From positions 1 through 64,000 of the forward strand of contig NZ_JACB01000010.1 in NCBI RefSeq assembly GCF_000520975.1: a stretch of DNA of 64,000 nucleotides, read 5' to 3'. Positions 8,585 to 17,768 of this stretch are shown one piece after another (position 1 is the first letter of the stretch; every line of letters begins with the position of its first letter). This DNA comes from Aquimarina megaterium XH134 (GTDB taxonomy: Bacteria > Bacteroidota > Bacteroidia > Flavobacteriales > Flavobacteriaceae). Under the pieces are notes generated by a model that saw only the letters and a list, made by a program, of their open reading frames with translations, ran no database searches and was not told the DNA's origin. Made by a program: the position numbers and the translations under genes.

Positions 8585-10246
8585 ATGAAAACTATAAAAC
8601 TACTGTTGCTATGTACAGCAATAATACTACTATCGTGTAGTAAAGATGATGACCCTGCTATTACACCGGTTAATAATGCCCCAGAGATCAAAGCACAATC
8701 TTTTAATGCTTCAGAGTCGGTAACAGATACAGATGTATTAGGTACTGTAGAAGCTACCGATGCAGATAAAGAGGAGCTAAGCTATAGCATTACTGCAAAC
8801 AGCGATAATCTATTCGAAATCACTAAAGCAGGAGCATTAAGTTTGGTAACAGGAAAAACATTAGATTTTGAAACCAAAACTACACATGAAATCACTGTAG
8901 AAGTAACCGATGGTAAAGCTAAAGCAGCTGCAAAAATAACAATTACGGTTATCGATGTAGATGAAAATATGCCCCCTGTTATTGCAGATCAAACTTTTAG
9001 TGTGGCAGAAAATATAAATACAACAGATGTAATAGGTACTATTGTAGCAACTGATCCAGATGGCGATAATTTGACTTATACACTTACTAACCCAGATAAT
9101 CCTACGACGGCATTTATTATTGAAGATGATAAGATAAAACTATCCCAAGGAGAGTCGTTAGATTTTGAAACTACAACTAGTCATGTTGTAACCATTACCG
9201 CAAGTGATGGAACACTTACAGCATCTGCACAGATTACTATTAATGTTACTGATGTAGTAGAAACAAGTACCGTAACAGTGAGTACTTTTGCTGGGAGCTT
9301 TTCTGGGTATGTCGATGCTACAGGTACCGCGGCAAGATTTGCTCTTCCTTCGGGGTGTGCAGTAGATAGTCATGGTAATCTCTTTGTCGCAGATGTTTCT
9401 AATCAACGTATTCGTAAAATTACCCCGGCAGGAGTAGTAACTACCTTTGCAGGGAGCACTTTTGGATATGCAGATGGTACAGGTACTGCGGCACAATTTA
9501 ATGCCCCATATGATATTGCTATAGATGCAAATGATAATCTTTATATTGCAGATTCTAATAATAATCGTATTCGTAAAATTACTCCGGCAGGAGTAGTAAC
9601 CACGCTTGCAGGTTCTGGGATATCTGGTTCTGCAAATGGTACAGGTACAGCAGCAAGATTTAATGGCCCTAGAGGGGTAGCAGTTGATGCTTCAGGAAAT
9701 GTCTATGTTTCAGACTATGGTAATCATCGTATTCGTAAAGTTACTCCAACGGGAGTAGTAACAAATCTTGCAGGAGGGTCTCCAGGTTTTGCAGATGGTA
9801 CAGGACTTAATGCAAGGTTTAATCACCCATCTGGATTAACAGTAAACAGTAACGGAGATATATACGTATGTGATAATGCTAATCATCGCGTTCGTAAAAT
9901 TACTCCAGCAGGAGTAGTAGCTACTATTGTAGGGAATGGTACCGCAGGTTTTCTTGATAATACAGGTACTTCTGCAAGATTTAGCTACCCTAGAGATATC
10001 ACCGTAGATGCCAATGATAATTTGTATGTGACAGATTTTGGTAATCGTAGAGTTCGTAAAATTACTCCTGCTAAAGTAGTTACTACTTTAGCAGGTAATG
10101 GATCTACAGGTTCTACAGATGGTGATGGGACAGTTGCAACATTTAATTCAGCATATGGGATCGCTTCTGCTGGTTCAGGAATTTTTTATGTAACCGATAA
10201 TGGAAGTAGCCGTATTCGTAAAATTGTTATTTCTAATAATCGTTAA
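8585..10246 (+). CDS. Surface lipoprotein with cadherin-like domains and NHL propeller (paralogue 4)
   Basis: A 553-residue lipoprotein (MKTIKLLLL, lipobox LLSC, then SKDDD) with two cadherin-like domains and six NHL repeats, the same layout as paralogue 1. The final repeat is worn, having lost the central D in IASAGSGIFYVTDNG. The start codon matches paralogues 1 and 2 exactly. Same-strand tandem arrangement and the shared first cadherin domain show that the family grew by local duplication. Its role is probably recognition or adhesion at the cell surface; no enzyme motif is visible. Confidence 0.85.
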   Translation: MKTIKLLLLCTAIILLSCSKDDDPAITPVNNAPEIKAQSFNASESVTDTDVLGTVEATDADKEELSYSITANSDNLFEITKAGALSLVTGKTLDFETKTTHEITVEVTDGKAKAAAKITITVIDVDENMPPVIADQTFSVAENINTTDVIGTIVATDPDGDNLTYTLTNPDNPTTAFIIEDDKIKLSQGESLDFETTTSHVVTITASDGTLTASAQITINVTDVVETSTVTVSTFAGSFSGYVDATGTAARFALPSGCAVDSHGNLFVADVSNQRIRKITPAGVVTTFAGSTFGYADGTGTAAQFNAPYDIAIDANDNLYIADSNNNRIRKITPAGVVTTLAGSGISGSANGTGTAARFNGPRGVAVDASGNVYVSDYGNHRIRKVTPTGVVTNLAGGSPGFADGTGLNARFNHPSGLTVNSNGDIYVCDNANHRVRKITPAGVVATIVGNGTAGFLDNTGTSARFSYPRDITVDANDNLYVTDFGNRRVRKITPAKVVTTLAGNGSTGSTDGDGTVATFNSAYGIASAGSGIFYVTDNGSSRIRKIVISNNR

Positions 10247-10262
10247 AAATAGATGAATCAAG

Positions 10263-10294
10263 CACCATCTCAAGTTCTAAGATTTGGGATGGTG
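10263..10294 (+). terminator. Hairpin after lipoprotein paralogue 4
   Basis: CACCATCTCAA pairs with TTGGGATGGTG (one G-T wobble) around a 10-base loop, 16 bp after the stop codon. It resembles the hairpin at 6500-6538, so the duplicated unit probably included its 3' hairpin. Confidence 0.6.
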
Positions 10295-10346
10295 TTACTA
10301 TGTTACCTATAATTTTTAATACAGTAATTACTATAAAAAAACTAAA

Positions 10347-11360
10347 ATGAAAAAAATCACAATCTTAGGATTATGCATATTATTTTTTAGCTATAACCTA
10401 AAAGCGCAAGGAGGGATAAAACATCAAACCCAACAATTAGAATCTATACAGGTAGGAAATTATACCGCGTATTTAACACAGCAGAGCAGTAGTGGTACCT
10501 ATGAAGGAGGCTTGGATGTATTGCTATATAAAATTACCAATTTTAAAGAGTATACAGTTCAACCTGGTGTTCATAAGGAGGTATATATGCTGTTCGGAGA
10601 AGATCCTGATCGTCCTGATGATCATAAAGAAACCATGTTTTTACCAGATAATGAAGCATTCCCGATAACCTATGTTCAAAAAGTTTATGAAGGAAGCCCG
10701 GCTATGCAAAAAGAGATAGGATATTCTCCTAGAATTAATAGACTGTCTGATGGAAATCGAATAGTTTTTATTGATGGTAAAATTTTTATGATTGAAGATT
10801 GGGTTGATAAGGATAATTATGAGCTTAAAGCTGTATTAGAGTATCAAGCTAAAAAAATGGGAGGATTAAAAAAGATGAAGGAAGTGATGAAATCTCCTAA
10901 AAAAATGAAGGCGATGCAGCCGCATAAAACCCTTCAGGAATATTTAGACAATGCATATCATAAACAACAAGAAGTATATGCAAAATGGATAAAGAGTCCT
11001 AAAAACGCAGCACTTATTGAAAATATAGACCAGATTAGAGAATTTATAATAGGAGCGATTAATAAGCAAAGAGATGACTGGTATAATTCTGCAGAGTATA
11101 AGCGTATTAAAGAAAGAAATGCATCTGCAAGACAAAGCAGTCTCGAAAGCGAAGTGACTATTAGCAATAATACAGGAAAAGATATTTATATTTATGAAGA
11201 AGGTTCTAGCAATGGATCACGAGTTTCAGCAAATGGAAGAGGTACTTTTAATTGTAAGAAAAACCAATACTATAGTTTTAGTGGAAATTCATCTGCAAGT
11301 AATGGAACCTTAATTGTTGGAGCAAACCAAAACTGTGGTACAACGGTAAATGTAAATTAA
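10347..11360 (+). CDS. Secreted protein of unknown function
   Basis: A 337-residue protein with a clear signal peptide (residues 1-20, ending LKAQ). The middle is rich in Lys and Met (KKMGGLKKMKEVMK) and is predicted helical. The last 65 residues change to a Ser/Gly/Asn-rich beta part with two cysteines (near 308 and 331), reminiscent of small beta-sandwich tails. No T9SS sorting signature or known domain could be recognised. It follows the cadherin-NHL cluster on the same strand and is closed by a strong terminator at 11458, but nothing in the sequence ties it functionally to the cluster. Confidence 0.7.
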   Translation: MKKITILGLCILFFSYNLKAQGGIKHQTQQLESIQVGNYTAYLTQQSSSGTYEGGLDVLLYKITNFKEYTVQPGVHKEVYMLFGEDPDRPDDHKETMFLPDNEAFPITYVQKVYEGSPAMQKEIGYSPRINRLSDGNRIVFIDGKIFMIEDWVDKDNYELKAVLEYQAKKMGGLKKMKEVMKSPKKMKAMQPHKTLQEYLDNAYHKQQEVYAKWIKSPKNAALIENIDQIREFIIGAINKQRDDWYNSAEYKRIKERNASARQSSLESEVTISNNTGKDIYIYEEGSSNGSRVSANGRGTFNCKKNQYYSFSGNSSASNGTLIVGANQNCGTTVNVN

Positions 11361-11457
11361 AGACACTTGTTGTTGTCTTTACAAGTAATCATCCTACCCT
11401 GATTTGAATTTGTTTTTAGAAGATAAAACTTTTCTAGAACAATTGAAATGGATAACC

Positions 11458-11486
11458 AGAGGCAGACGTAATAATCGTCTGCCTCT
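11458..11486 (+). terminator. Intrinsic terminator
   Basis: A perfect 11-bp stem, AGAGGCAGACG with CGTCTGCCTCT, has a 7-base loop and is followed by TTGTTATTT. It lies about 100 bp after the secreted-protein gene. The remaining gap up to 11687 is AT-rich and holds the upstream region of trxB; a loose TAnnTTTG-like box (TACTTTTAC) lies at about 11659-11667. Confidence 0.8.
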
Positions 11487-11687
11487 TTGTTATTTATAAT
11501 GAAAATATTTATGCTTTTTATGTTGATATACTATTGCAAAAGTAGTTGTTGTAATTGGTAGCTGTAGTAAATTCAATATATAAAGCTTAGATATAAGATG
11601 TCTATATAGATATAACAATTCTTAATAACTTTACTGTAAGGTTTATGATCAAATTGCTACTTTTACATCATATAAAATGATGAGAAT

Positions 11688-12656
11688 ATGTCTGATACAA
11701 TAGAAAGAATAAAGTGTCTTATTATAGGTTCGGGTCCTGCAGGATATACTGCAGCAATATATGCAGCAAGAGCAGATCTTAAACCCATTATGTACACTGG
11801 TATGGAACCAGGTGGCCAATTAACAACTACAACAGAAGTAGATAATTTCCCCGGATACCCAGAAGGAATTGATGGGCCAACAATGATGGTACAATTACAA
11901 CAACAAGCAGAGCGTTTTGGTACAGAGGTACGTATTGGGATGGTAACTGCTGTTGATTTTAGTAAAGAAGTTGGAGGAATCCATAAAGTAACCGTGGATA
12001 ACGCTACGCAGATTGAAGCAGAGACCGTTATTATCTCTACGGGAGCTACGGCAAAATACCTGGGATTACCTAGCGAACAAAAATTACGAGGTGGTGGAGT
12101 ATCGGCATGTGCGGTATGCGATGGGTTCTTTTACAAAGGACAGGATGTAGCAATTGTCGGAGCAGGGGATACTGCAGCAGAAGAGGCTACATACCTAGCT
12201 AATATATGTACTAATGTTACGATGTTGGTTCGTAAAGATCATATGAGAGCTTCTAAAGCTATGCAACATCGAGTAAATAATACATCCAATATTAAGGTGA
12301 TGTATAATACTGAAGTTGATGAGGTATTAGGAGATCAGGTGGTAGAAGGATTACGAATGGTAAATAATCAGACAGGTAATAAAGAAGAGATCGAGATTAC
12401 TGGTTTGTTTATCGCTATTGGTCATAAACCAAATACAGATATCTTTAAAGGACAATTAGATATGGATGATACCGGATATTTGATTACCGAAGGTAAGTCT
12501 ACAAAGACGAATATTCCGGGAGTGTTTGCCTCAGGAGATGTTCAGGATAAAGAATACAGACAAGCTGTTACTGCTGCAGGAACAGGATGTATGGCAGCTC
12601 TGGATGCAGAACGATATCTGGCAACAGTAGAAACTAGTGACGAAGTTTCTGCCTAA
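11688..12656 (+). CDS. trxB: Thioredoxin-disulfide reductase
   Basis: A 322-residue flavoprotein that transfers electrons from NADPH to thioredoxin in the cytoplasm. The FAD-binding GSGPAG lies at residues 14-19. The redox-active CAVC is at 141-144, in the typical SACAVCDGFF context. The NADPH-binding GAGDTAAEEA lies near 157-166, and GVFASGDVQD near the C-terminus binds FAD. Length and motif order fit the low-Mr bacterial enzyme. It stands alone between two hairpins, and OxyR, a regulator of peroxide defence, is encoded about 9 kb away. Confidence 0.97.
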   Translation: MSDTIERIKCLIIGSGPAGYTAAIYAARADLKPIMYTGMEPGGQLTTTTEVDNFPGYPEGIDGPTMMVQLQQQAERFGTEVRIGMVTAVDFSKEVGGIHKVTVDNATQIEAETVIISTGATAKYLGLPSEQKLRGGGVSACAVCDGFFYKGQDVAIVGAGDTAAEEATYLANICTNVTMLVRKDHMRASKAMQHRVNNTSNIKVMYNTEVDEVLGDQVVEGLRMVNNQTGNKEEIEITGLFIAIGHKPNTDIFKGQLDMDDTGYLITEGKSTKTNIPGVFASGDVQDKEYRQAVTAAGTGCMAALDAERYLATVETSDEVSA

Positions 12657-12680
12657 GCCGAAAAAAATATAGCATTAAAA

Positions 12681-12709
12681 AAGAATGTCTCGCTAAACGA
12701 GACATTCTT
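12681..12709. terminator. Bidirectional terminator between trxB and a convergent gene
   Basis: A perfect 12-bp stem, AAGAATGTCTCG with CGAGACATTCTT, flanks a CTAAA loop, preceded by an A-run and followed by a T-run. It can therefore stop transcription from trxB (+) and from the convergent GIN-domain gene (-) whose stop is at 12712. Confidence 0.9.
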
Positions 12710-12711
12710 TT

Positions 12712-13569
12712 TTAATTTAACCTAAACCTACTAGGAACGTAGTCTATATTTTTCTTATACAAAATAGCTTCATTGGCAAAGGTGTTTATGATGACCTTTG
12801 GTTCACCAAGCAGGTAAATTTCGGTTTTATCTTTAGCTTCAATACTAATTTCTTCGTTGGTCAAAATATAACAATCACTGGCACCTTCTGCGATTAATGT
12901 AGTTTTGGCAACACTCAATTTTTCACCATAAAAATCGGTGTCGCTATCTACTCGTACTAACATCGATTTTACTTCTCCTTCAAGTTTAGCATATCCTTTT
13001 TGGTATAAATCTACTTTAAGACTATCGGTTGTAATAATTCCTTTTATTTCTGAACTTTCATTTATTTGATAAGTAACTTCCTGAGCTGTAACATGTAACT
13101 CTACTATCGATTTTCCATTGATTATGCAATCTACTTCATTGGCATCAGCTGTAAGAAATACTTCGGCATTATCATTTGCATTTACAATTAGTTTAGTAGT
13201 GTTTATAGGAGACAATGATCTAACATTTACTTTGTCATATAGTATAATTTTCTTTAATTCTGAAGCATAAGAGATATCGAGATTTAATGCTTTTGCACGT
13301 CGCATATCCCGATCCGACTTGATTGTTAAAACACTATCTACAACTTCTACCTGTATAACCTCTTGCAGATTACTATCTGCTTCGATCTTTACTTGATTAT
13401 CATTACTTTCATCTAGTGTAACTTCGAAACCTTCATGAATTTCTATGGTATGGAAGTCTTCAACGTCTAGTTGTTCTGTGCTAACAATTTTGTTGCCTTT
13501 AATTTTTTCCTTTTGTCCATAAGTGTTTCCCAATACCAGAAATGCCAATAATAACAATAGTGCTCTCAT
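12712..13569 (-). CDS. GIN-domain (DUF2807-like) exported protein
   Basis: A 285-residue protein with a signal peptide (residues 1-18, ending TYG). The body alternates short beta strands typical of the head-GIN/DUF2807 fold (FHTIEIHEGFEVTLDES, then VKIEADSNLQEVIQVEV, then LTIKSDRDM). This right-handed beta-solenoid family is common in Bacteroidota envelopes, and its molecular function is not established. It is convergent with trxB and shares the terminator at 12681. A second member, with a more regular repeat, is at 14828-15547. Confidence 0.8.
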   Translation of the reverse strand: MRALLLLLAFLVLGNTYGQKEKIKGNKIVSTEQLDVEDFHTIEIHEGFEVTLDESNDNQVKIEADSNLQEVIQVEVVDSVLTIKSDRDMRRAKALNLDISYASELKKIILYDKVNVRSLSPINTTKLIVNANDNAEVFLTADANEVDCIINGKSIVELHVTAQEVTYQINESSEIKGIITTDSLKVDLYQKGYAKLEGEVKSMLVRVDSDTDFYGEKLSVAKTTLIAEGASDCYILTNEEISIEAKDKTEIYLLGEPKVIINTFANEAILYKKNIDYVPSRFRLN

Positions 13570-13743
13570 ATTTGTGCGAAATTTATATACTAATAAACAG
13601 TTTTTTTTGCCTTTAAGTATAGTTCTGTATAAAACTTGTTACAAATATAAATAGAGAAGTGGTATAAATTATTTCAGATTAAAAAATAATAGAGCGTCAT
13701 TCTTTGGTATTATATGTTTATGAAATATTTTGTTATTACTAAA

Positions 13744-13769
13744 AGAAGGTTGCTATATGGCAACCTTCT
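13744..13769 (-). terminator. Terminator of the lipoprotein gene at 13799
   Basis: AGAAGGTTGC and GCAACCTTCT form a perfect 10-bp stem with a 6-base loop, about 30 bp beyond the stop of the minus-strand lipoprotein gene. The minus strand continues into TTTTA. Confidence 0.75.
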
Positions 13770-13798
13770 AAAATATCAAATGTTTTTACCTAAAATGA

Positions 13799-14569
13799 TT
13801 AATTATGAACATCGGTATACCCTTTCCAATGTTCTCCAAAAGGAGCGAAGCGATATGAACCTCTTCTTTTTCCAAAGGTACTTGATGCTCCTTTTACTGC
13901 CCACCATCCTGGTTGTATAGTATGTTCTTTGTGTTTATGTTTATTTTTACCCCAGGTAAGGTGAGCACTTACACTCCCATTACTATCATGAAAAACCGAT
14001 GTATACATTTGTATAAACTTCCATGTAGCAGATGATTGATAACGTCTACTAGTCGTTTGACTATTATAACATTGCTCTGCACCTGGAAAATTATGACAGA
14101 AGGCTTTGGTCTCTAAATTAAGATTTGTGGTCATTAATTTTACAGGGAATTCTTTTATAGAAAAAACCGAGTGATCTAATTTTTCTACTATCGATCTGTT
14201 ACTTGATACCTTTGCTTTTTCATCAGAGCTAGCAAAATCTATTAGAGCTTTAGGTACAGGAGTACCTTCGGGAGTAAGAGATAAGTATACCTTGAGCATA
14301 GAGTTATTTTTAAAATCAATAAACATCTTGGTGTCATTAGGACCAGATTCTAAAGTAGCGATATATGGGTCTGATTCTTCATATCCTTTACTCATGGTTA
14401 AACTAATTCCGTTAGAGAAATTGAAGGTTGCCAAATCAATTTCTTCGACTTCTGAGATGTCATTTGTTATAGTATCTTCTTGGATATCCTGATCTTCTTC
14501 TTGACAGGAGATAATAACAAGTGTAAAACATGCAATGAGCACGAATTTTGCGGCATTTAAATACTTCAT
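13799..14569 (-). CDS. Lipoprotein of unknown function
   Basis: The ATG at 14569 (MKYLNAAKF) is preferred over an upstream in-frame start because it directly begins a lipoprotein signal peptide with lipobox VIISC, followed by QEEDQD, a likely surface-export signal. The mature protein is about 235 residues. Its second half contains two Cys (FCHNFPGAEQCYNSQ) and is rich in aromatic, His and Gly residues (HLTWGKNKHKHKEHTIQPGWW). No domain was recognised. A 19-bp perfect inverted repeat lies about 60 bp upstream of its start. Confidence 0.75.
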   Translation of the reverse strand: MKYLNAAKFVLIACFTLVIISCQEEDQDIQEDTITNDISEVEEIDLATFNFSNGISLTMSKGYEESDPYIATLESGPNDTKMFIDFKNNSMLKVYLSLTPEGTPVPKALIDFASSDEKAKVSSNRSIVEKLDHSVFSIKEFPVKLMTTNLNLETKAFCHNFPGAEQCYNSQTTSRRYQSSATWKFIQMYTSVFHDSNGSVSAHLTWGKNKHKHKEHTIQPGWWAVKGASSTFGKRRGSYRFAPFGEHWKGYTDVHN

Positions 14570-14626
14570 TTTGTGATTTTTTAAGTTTGTTAATATTTGA
14601 AGCAAACTTAATACTGTCAAATTATG

Positions 14627-14667
14627 AAGTGTCCTGATTTTTTGATTTTCAAAAAATCAGGACACTT
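14627..14667. repeat. Perfect 19-bp inverted repeat
   Basis: The arm 14627-14645 (AAGTGTCCTGATTTTTTGA) is the exact reverse complement of 14649-14667, with a TTT loop. It lies between the end of the GIN gene (14828) and the start of the lipoprotein gene (14569), both minus strand. It could terminate the first or be an operator of the second. The flanks do not decide between them. Confidence 0.8.
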
Positions 14668-14827
14668 TCTTGTATTTTTATACTCTATAAGAAGAGAGGA
14701 AGTATTTTTAACTAGATTTAAAAGGAACAGGGGTCTTATAAAAAAACTGCCCGGAAAGCATTGGTTGGTTAGTGTTGCTTTCTCAGACAGCTTAGTTTTG
14801 GTTGATTATTGATTGGGTTGTTAGCTC

Positions 14828-15547
14828 TTAGTGGCCTCTAACATCTCCACCAGAGTTATCTGTTTCAGATACTTTTTCTGGATTTCCGTAGTAAACAACA
14901 TCTGCACCACTTGTTGCTTTCCCGGTAAACTCATTTTTTGCATGGATTTTAATAGAAGCACCACTTGTTGCTCTTGCTTCGGATACTAAACTTAACAAAT
15001 CTTCTGCACGAATATCTGCACCACTGGTAGCATTTGCTTTATGATTGTTTACTTTTCCGGTTAAATTCATCATGGCACCGCTGGTAACAGAAGTTGTTAT
15101 TGTTTCGGCTTTTACCTTTAATTTAATATCTGCACCACTAGTAGCACTAAGATCAAGTTCTTTTTGAACTACAGGCTCATTAGAAGAGACACTTGCACCA
15201 CTATTAACATGAACTTTATTGATTTTGTCATAGGACACAAATACATTTTTTTCGTCAGCAAAGTATATATTTTCATCAGAAGTAACGTATAGCGTATTGC
15301 CTTCTACATATACTTCGATATGATCGTGTAAGTTTTTATTGGCTTCTACGATTACTTTTTGATCAGAATCATCTACCAGGATAACATCTAAACCTCTACT
15401 TGCTTTAATAGCGTTAAAGTCCTGGTTAATAGTTCTTTCTTTTCTAATTACTTCTCCCTGGCCTTTAACCCCATTAAAGACAACATTACAAGAGCAGCAT
15501 AAAGCTGATAAGCAAAAGGTGATAATAATTTTGGCTAGTGTGGTCAT
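14828..15547 (-). CDS. GIN-domain (DUF2807) lipoprotein with TSGA repeats
   Basis: A 239-residue protein with a signal sequence ending LCCSC (probable lipoprotein). After the head-GIN start (FNAIKASRGLDVILVDDS) the motif [AV]TSGA[DS] recurs about every 15-20 residues (near 138, 155, 174, 194 and 213), as expected for a regular beta-solenoid with one motif per turn. It lies just downstream of the PspC-domain gene on the same strand (63 bp gap), so the PadR/PspC/GIN genes may form one unit. GIN proteins beside PspC are a common Bacteroidota arrangement; an envelope-stress role is inference. Confidence 0.85.
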   Translation of the reverse strand: MTTLAKIIITFCLSALCCSCNVVFNGVKGQGEVIRKERTINQDFNAIKASRGLDVILVDDSDQKVIVEANKNLHDHIEVYVEGNTLYVTSDENIYFADEKNVFVSYDKINKVHVNSGASVSSNEPVVQKELDLSATSGADIKLKVKAETITTSVTSGAMMNLTGKVNNHKANATSGADIRAEDLLSLVSEARATSGASIKIHAKNEFTGKATSGADVVYYGNPEKVSETDNSGGDVRGH

Positions 15548-15610
15548 AATTGTTTGTTTTGATATGTTTAACTGTTCGTTTTTTGATTAGTCTGCCAGAA
15601 GCAGATTGAT

Positions 15611-17365
15611 TTAATTTTCGGTTTTTATTTCTATTCCGTCCTCGTCTATTTTTACTTTTACGGGTTCATTATTTAGTTCTACTCCGTCTTCTCCGATTTT
15701 TAATTTAAAATCGTTGTCTTCAGAGTTTATATTTATGTTTACGCTATCATCGTCTTCGTCCCATTCGTTATATTCCCAATCATTATCATCTTCTGGGCAT
15801 TCTTCACATTCGAATTTCCCATCAACTAATTTGATGTATTCTCCTTCTTTACCATCAATAGAGATATAATCATCGTATTTCCATGAGTTATTAAATCCAG
15901 AAGTGTTATCATTTGCATACACGGTAATTCCTTCTGGTAGTGTTAGGGTTACTTTTATTTCCTGATCTCTGTATTTGTTAGCATAATCAGTAATTGCGTA
16001 TCCATCTAATAAGAGTGTATTACCATGCACTTCATACCCGTATTTGAGTTCTTCGGCTCTTTTAGAAGCTTCTTCATAGGATCTTCCTTCTGCATTTTTT
16101 TCTATTGTAATTCGTACTGTCGAATCTCTTTTAGAAGCTTTTAAATATACTTCTATATCCTGGATAACGATTACTCGATTTCCTTGGTCATCTCTTTTGA
16201 TTTTATAATCATTTCTATGATATAGATGTTTGGTATATCTGTTATTTCCCTCCATTTTAATGGTTAGCGTATCGTTGCTTGTGATAGGAAGTACTTTTTG
16301 CTCCATAATCACTTCTGCGTCATACGCTTCGAGTGTAGCTTGTCTAACTCCAAGAATTCCTAACCCGATAAGAGAAAATATCCATACACCTAATAAACCT
16401 AATTTGGCTGGTGTTCCGATAGATTTTAGGTTTTTTATCAGAATTTTTAGACCAAGAATAAACAGGAAGAAAAAAGGTATTCCTACGGCAAAAAATGTTA
16501 CTAATGATACTAACCATAGTGGAACTTCGGGATGGCTGCCTACTTCAATATATTCTACCCAGGGAGCATCCATAAATCCAAATGTTCCTATCGTAAACAG
16601 ACCAACAAATAAACTAATAAGAGTAACTCCGGCCACTATAATAAGAATCACACCTATAAATTTCACAAAAATCTTTAAGAAGAATAGTAATACATCGCCT
16701 AAAGCTTCAAAAAAAGTAGTAGAACTGCTTTTTACTTTGCTGCTATATTTTTGATAATCTACATTTTTTACAGTATCTGCTACACCATCAAATCCTTCTT
16801 TAATTTTCTTTTCTATATTACTAATATTAACAGCTTCACCTTTCATTGCCAAAAAATCGGCTGTTGTTTTTGCTTCTGGTACAAAAATCCAAAATGCGAT
16901 ATAGATCAGAACAAATGCTCCACTAGAGAAAACGGTAAACAATACCCAAGCTAATCTAATCCAAATTGGTTCAATCCCCAGATAGTGACTTAAACCAGAA
17001 CTTACTCCTCCAACATAAGAGTTTGTTGTATCTCTAAATAGTTGTCTTGATGCTTTCGTTTTTTGATATGATGCTTTTGGTTCATCTTCGAAGATTTCTT
17101 CATCTAATCTATAATCTTCTGGCTGTCCCATTACAGTAATTACTTCTTCTACTTCTTTGTTTCCGATAACCTGTCGTTCATCCTTTATTTTTTCACTGAA
17201 CAATTCTGCTATTCTGGCTTCTATATCAGATATAATCTCATCTCTCCCTTGTGAATCGGTAAATGAGCGTTTTATAGCGCTGAGATAGCGTTGCAGTTTT
17301 AAGTAAGCGTTTTCGTCTATATGAAAAAATATGCCTGCTAAATTTATATTAACTGTCTTATTCAT
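15611..17365 (-). CDS. PspC-domain membrane protein
   Basis: A 584-residue protein. A PspC domain lies at about residues 105-165 (RQLFRDTTNSYVGGVSSGLS, then one membrane helix). Further helices follow near 225-250, 285-310 and 320-340. The long C-terminal part is extracytoplasmic and very acidic near its end (ECEECPEDDNDWEYNEWDED). PspC proteins belong to the phage-shock envelope-stress family. The gene begins 1 bp after the PadR-type regulator, so the two are certainly co-transcribed, and the regulator probably controls it. Confidence 0.88.
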   Translation of the reverse strand: MNKTVNINLAGIFFHIDENAYLKLQRYLSAIKRSFTDSQGRDEIISDIEARIAELFSEKIKDERQVIGNKEVEEVITVMGQPEDYRLDEEIFEDEPKASYQKTKASRQLFRDTTNSYVGGVSSGLSHYLGIEPIWIRLAWVLFTVFSSGAFVLIYIAFWIFVPEAKTTADFLAMKGEAVNISNIEKKIKEGFDGVADTVKNVDYQKYSSKVKSSSTTFFEALGDVLLFFLKIFVKFIGVILIIVAGVTLISLFVGLFTIGTFGFMDAPWVEYIEVGSHPEVPLWLVSLVTFFAVGIPFFFLFILGLKILIKNLKSIGTPAKLGLLGVWIFSLIGLGILGVRQATLEAYDAEVIMEQKVLPITSNDTLTIKMEGNNRYTKHLYHRNDYKIKRDDQGNRVIVIQDIEVYLKASKRDSTVRITIEKNAEGRSYEEASKRAEELKYGYEVHGNTLLLDGYAITDYANKYRDQEIKVTLTLPEGITVYANDNTSGFNNSWKYDDYISIDGKEGEYIKLVDGKFECEECPEDDNDWEYNEWDEDDDSVNININSEDNDFKLKIGEDGVELNNEPVKVKIDEDGIEIKTEN

Positions 17366-17366
17366 T

Positions 17367-17702
17367 TTACTTCTTTTTTTGTTTGGTTACCAGATTTACA
17401 GCATTCCGTAATTCGTCCCAAGTGGTATTTAATTCGCTAAGAAACAATTTTCCTGTTTCTGTGAGTCCGTAATATTTTCGTGGTGGTCCCGACGTAGATT
17501 CTTCCCAGCGATAACTCAGTAATCCAGCGTTTTTGAGTCTAGTTAATAAGGGATATATCGTGCCTTCTACCACAAGCATCTTTGCGTCTTTAAGGGTTTC
17601 TAAAATTTCAGCTACATAGGCATCATCGTCCTTAAGGATAGAAAGTATGCAATATTCCAGAACACCTTTGCGCATTTGCGCTTTTGTGTTTTCGATCTTC
17701 AT
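17367..17702 (-). CDS. PadR-family transcriptional regulator
   Basis: A 111-residue winged-helix repressor. It begins MKIENTKAQMRKGVLEYCIL with the PadR hallmarks LEYCILSIL, EGTIYPLLTRLKNAGLL and YGLTETGK. It is short, as in the PadR subfamily that heads PspC operons in Bacteroidota. The gene lies 1 bp before the PspC gene and is therefore its likely local regulator. The signal that releases it is unknown. Confidence 0.92.
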   Translation of the reverse strand: MKIENTKAQMRKGVLEYCILSILKDDDAYVAEILETLKDAKMLVVEGTIYPLLTRLKNAGLLSYRWEESTSGPPRKYYGLTETGKLFLSELNTTWDELRNAVNLVTKQKKK

Positions 17703-17768
17703 AAAACTAATTTTTAAAAGTTAAACTGTTCATTTTTTGATTGATGTTTAGTATTTGATGATTGATGA

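Noticed and set aside
2909-10246. T9SS sorting domain on the cadherin-NHL proteins
   Set aside because: They end in NHL repeats and carry lipoprotein signals, so surface export by the lipoprotein route fits better.
14624-14812. 62-codon plus-strand frame
   Set aside because: It begins inside the 19-bp inverted repeat and has no recognisable family or leader.
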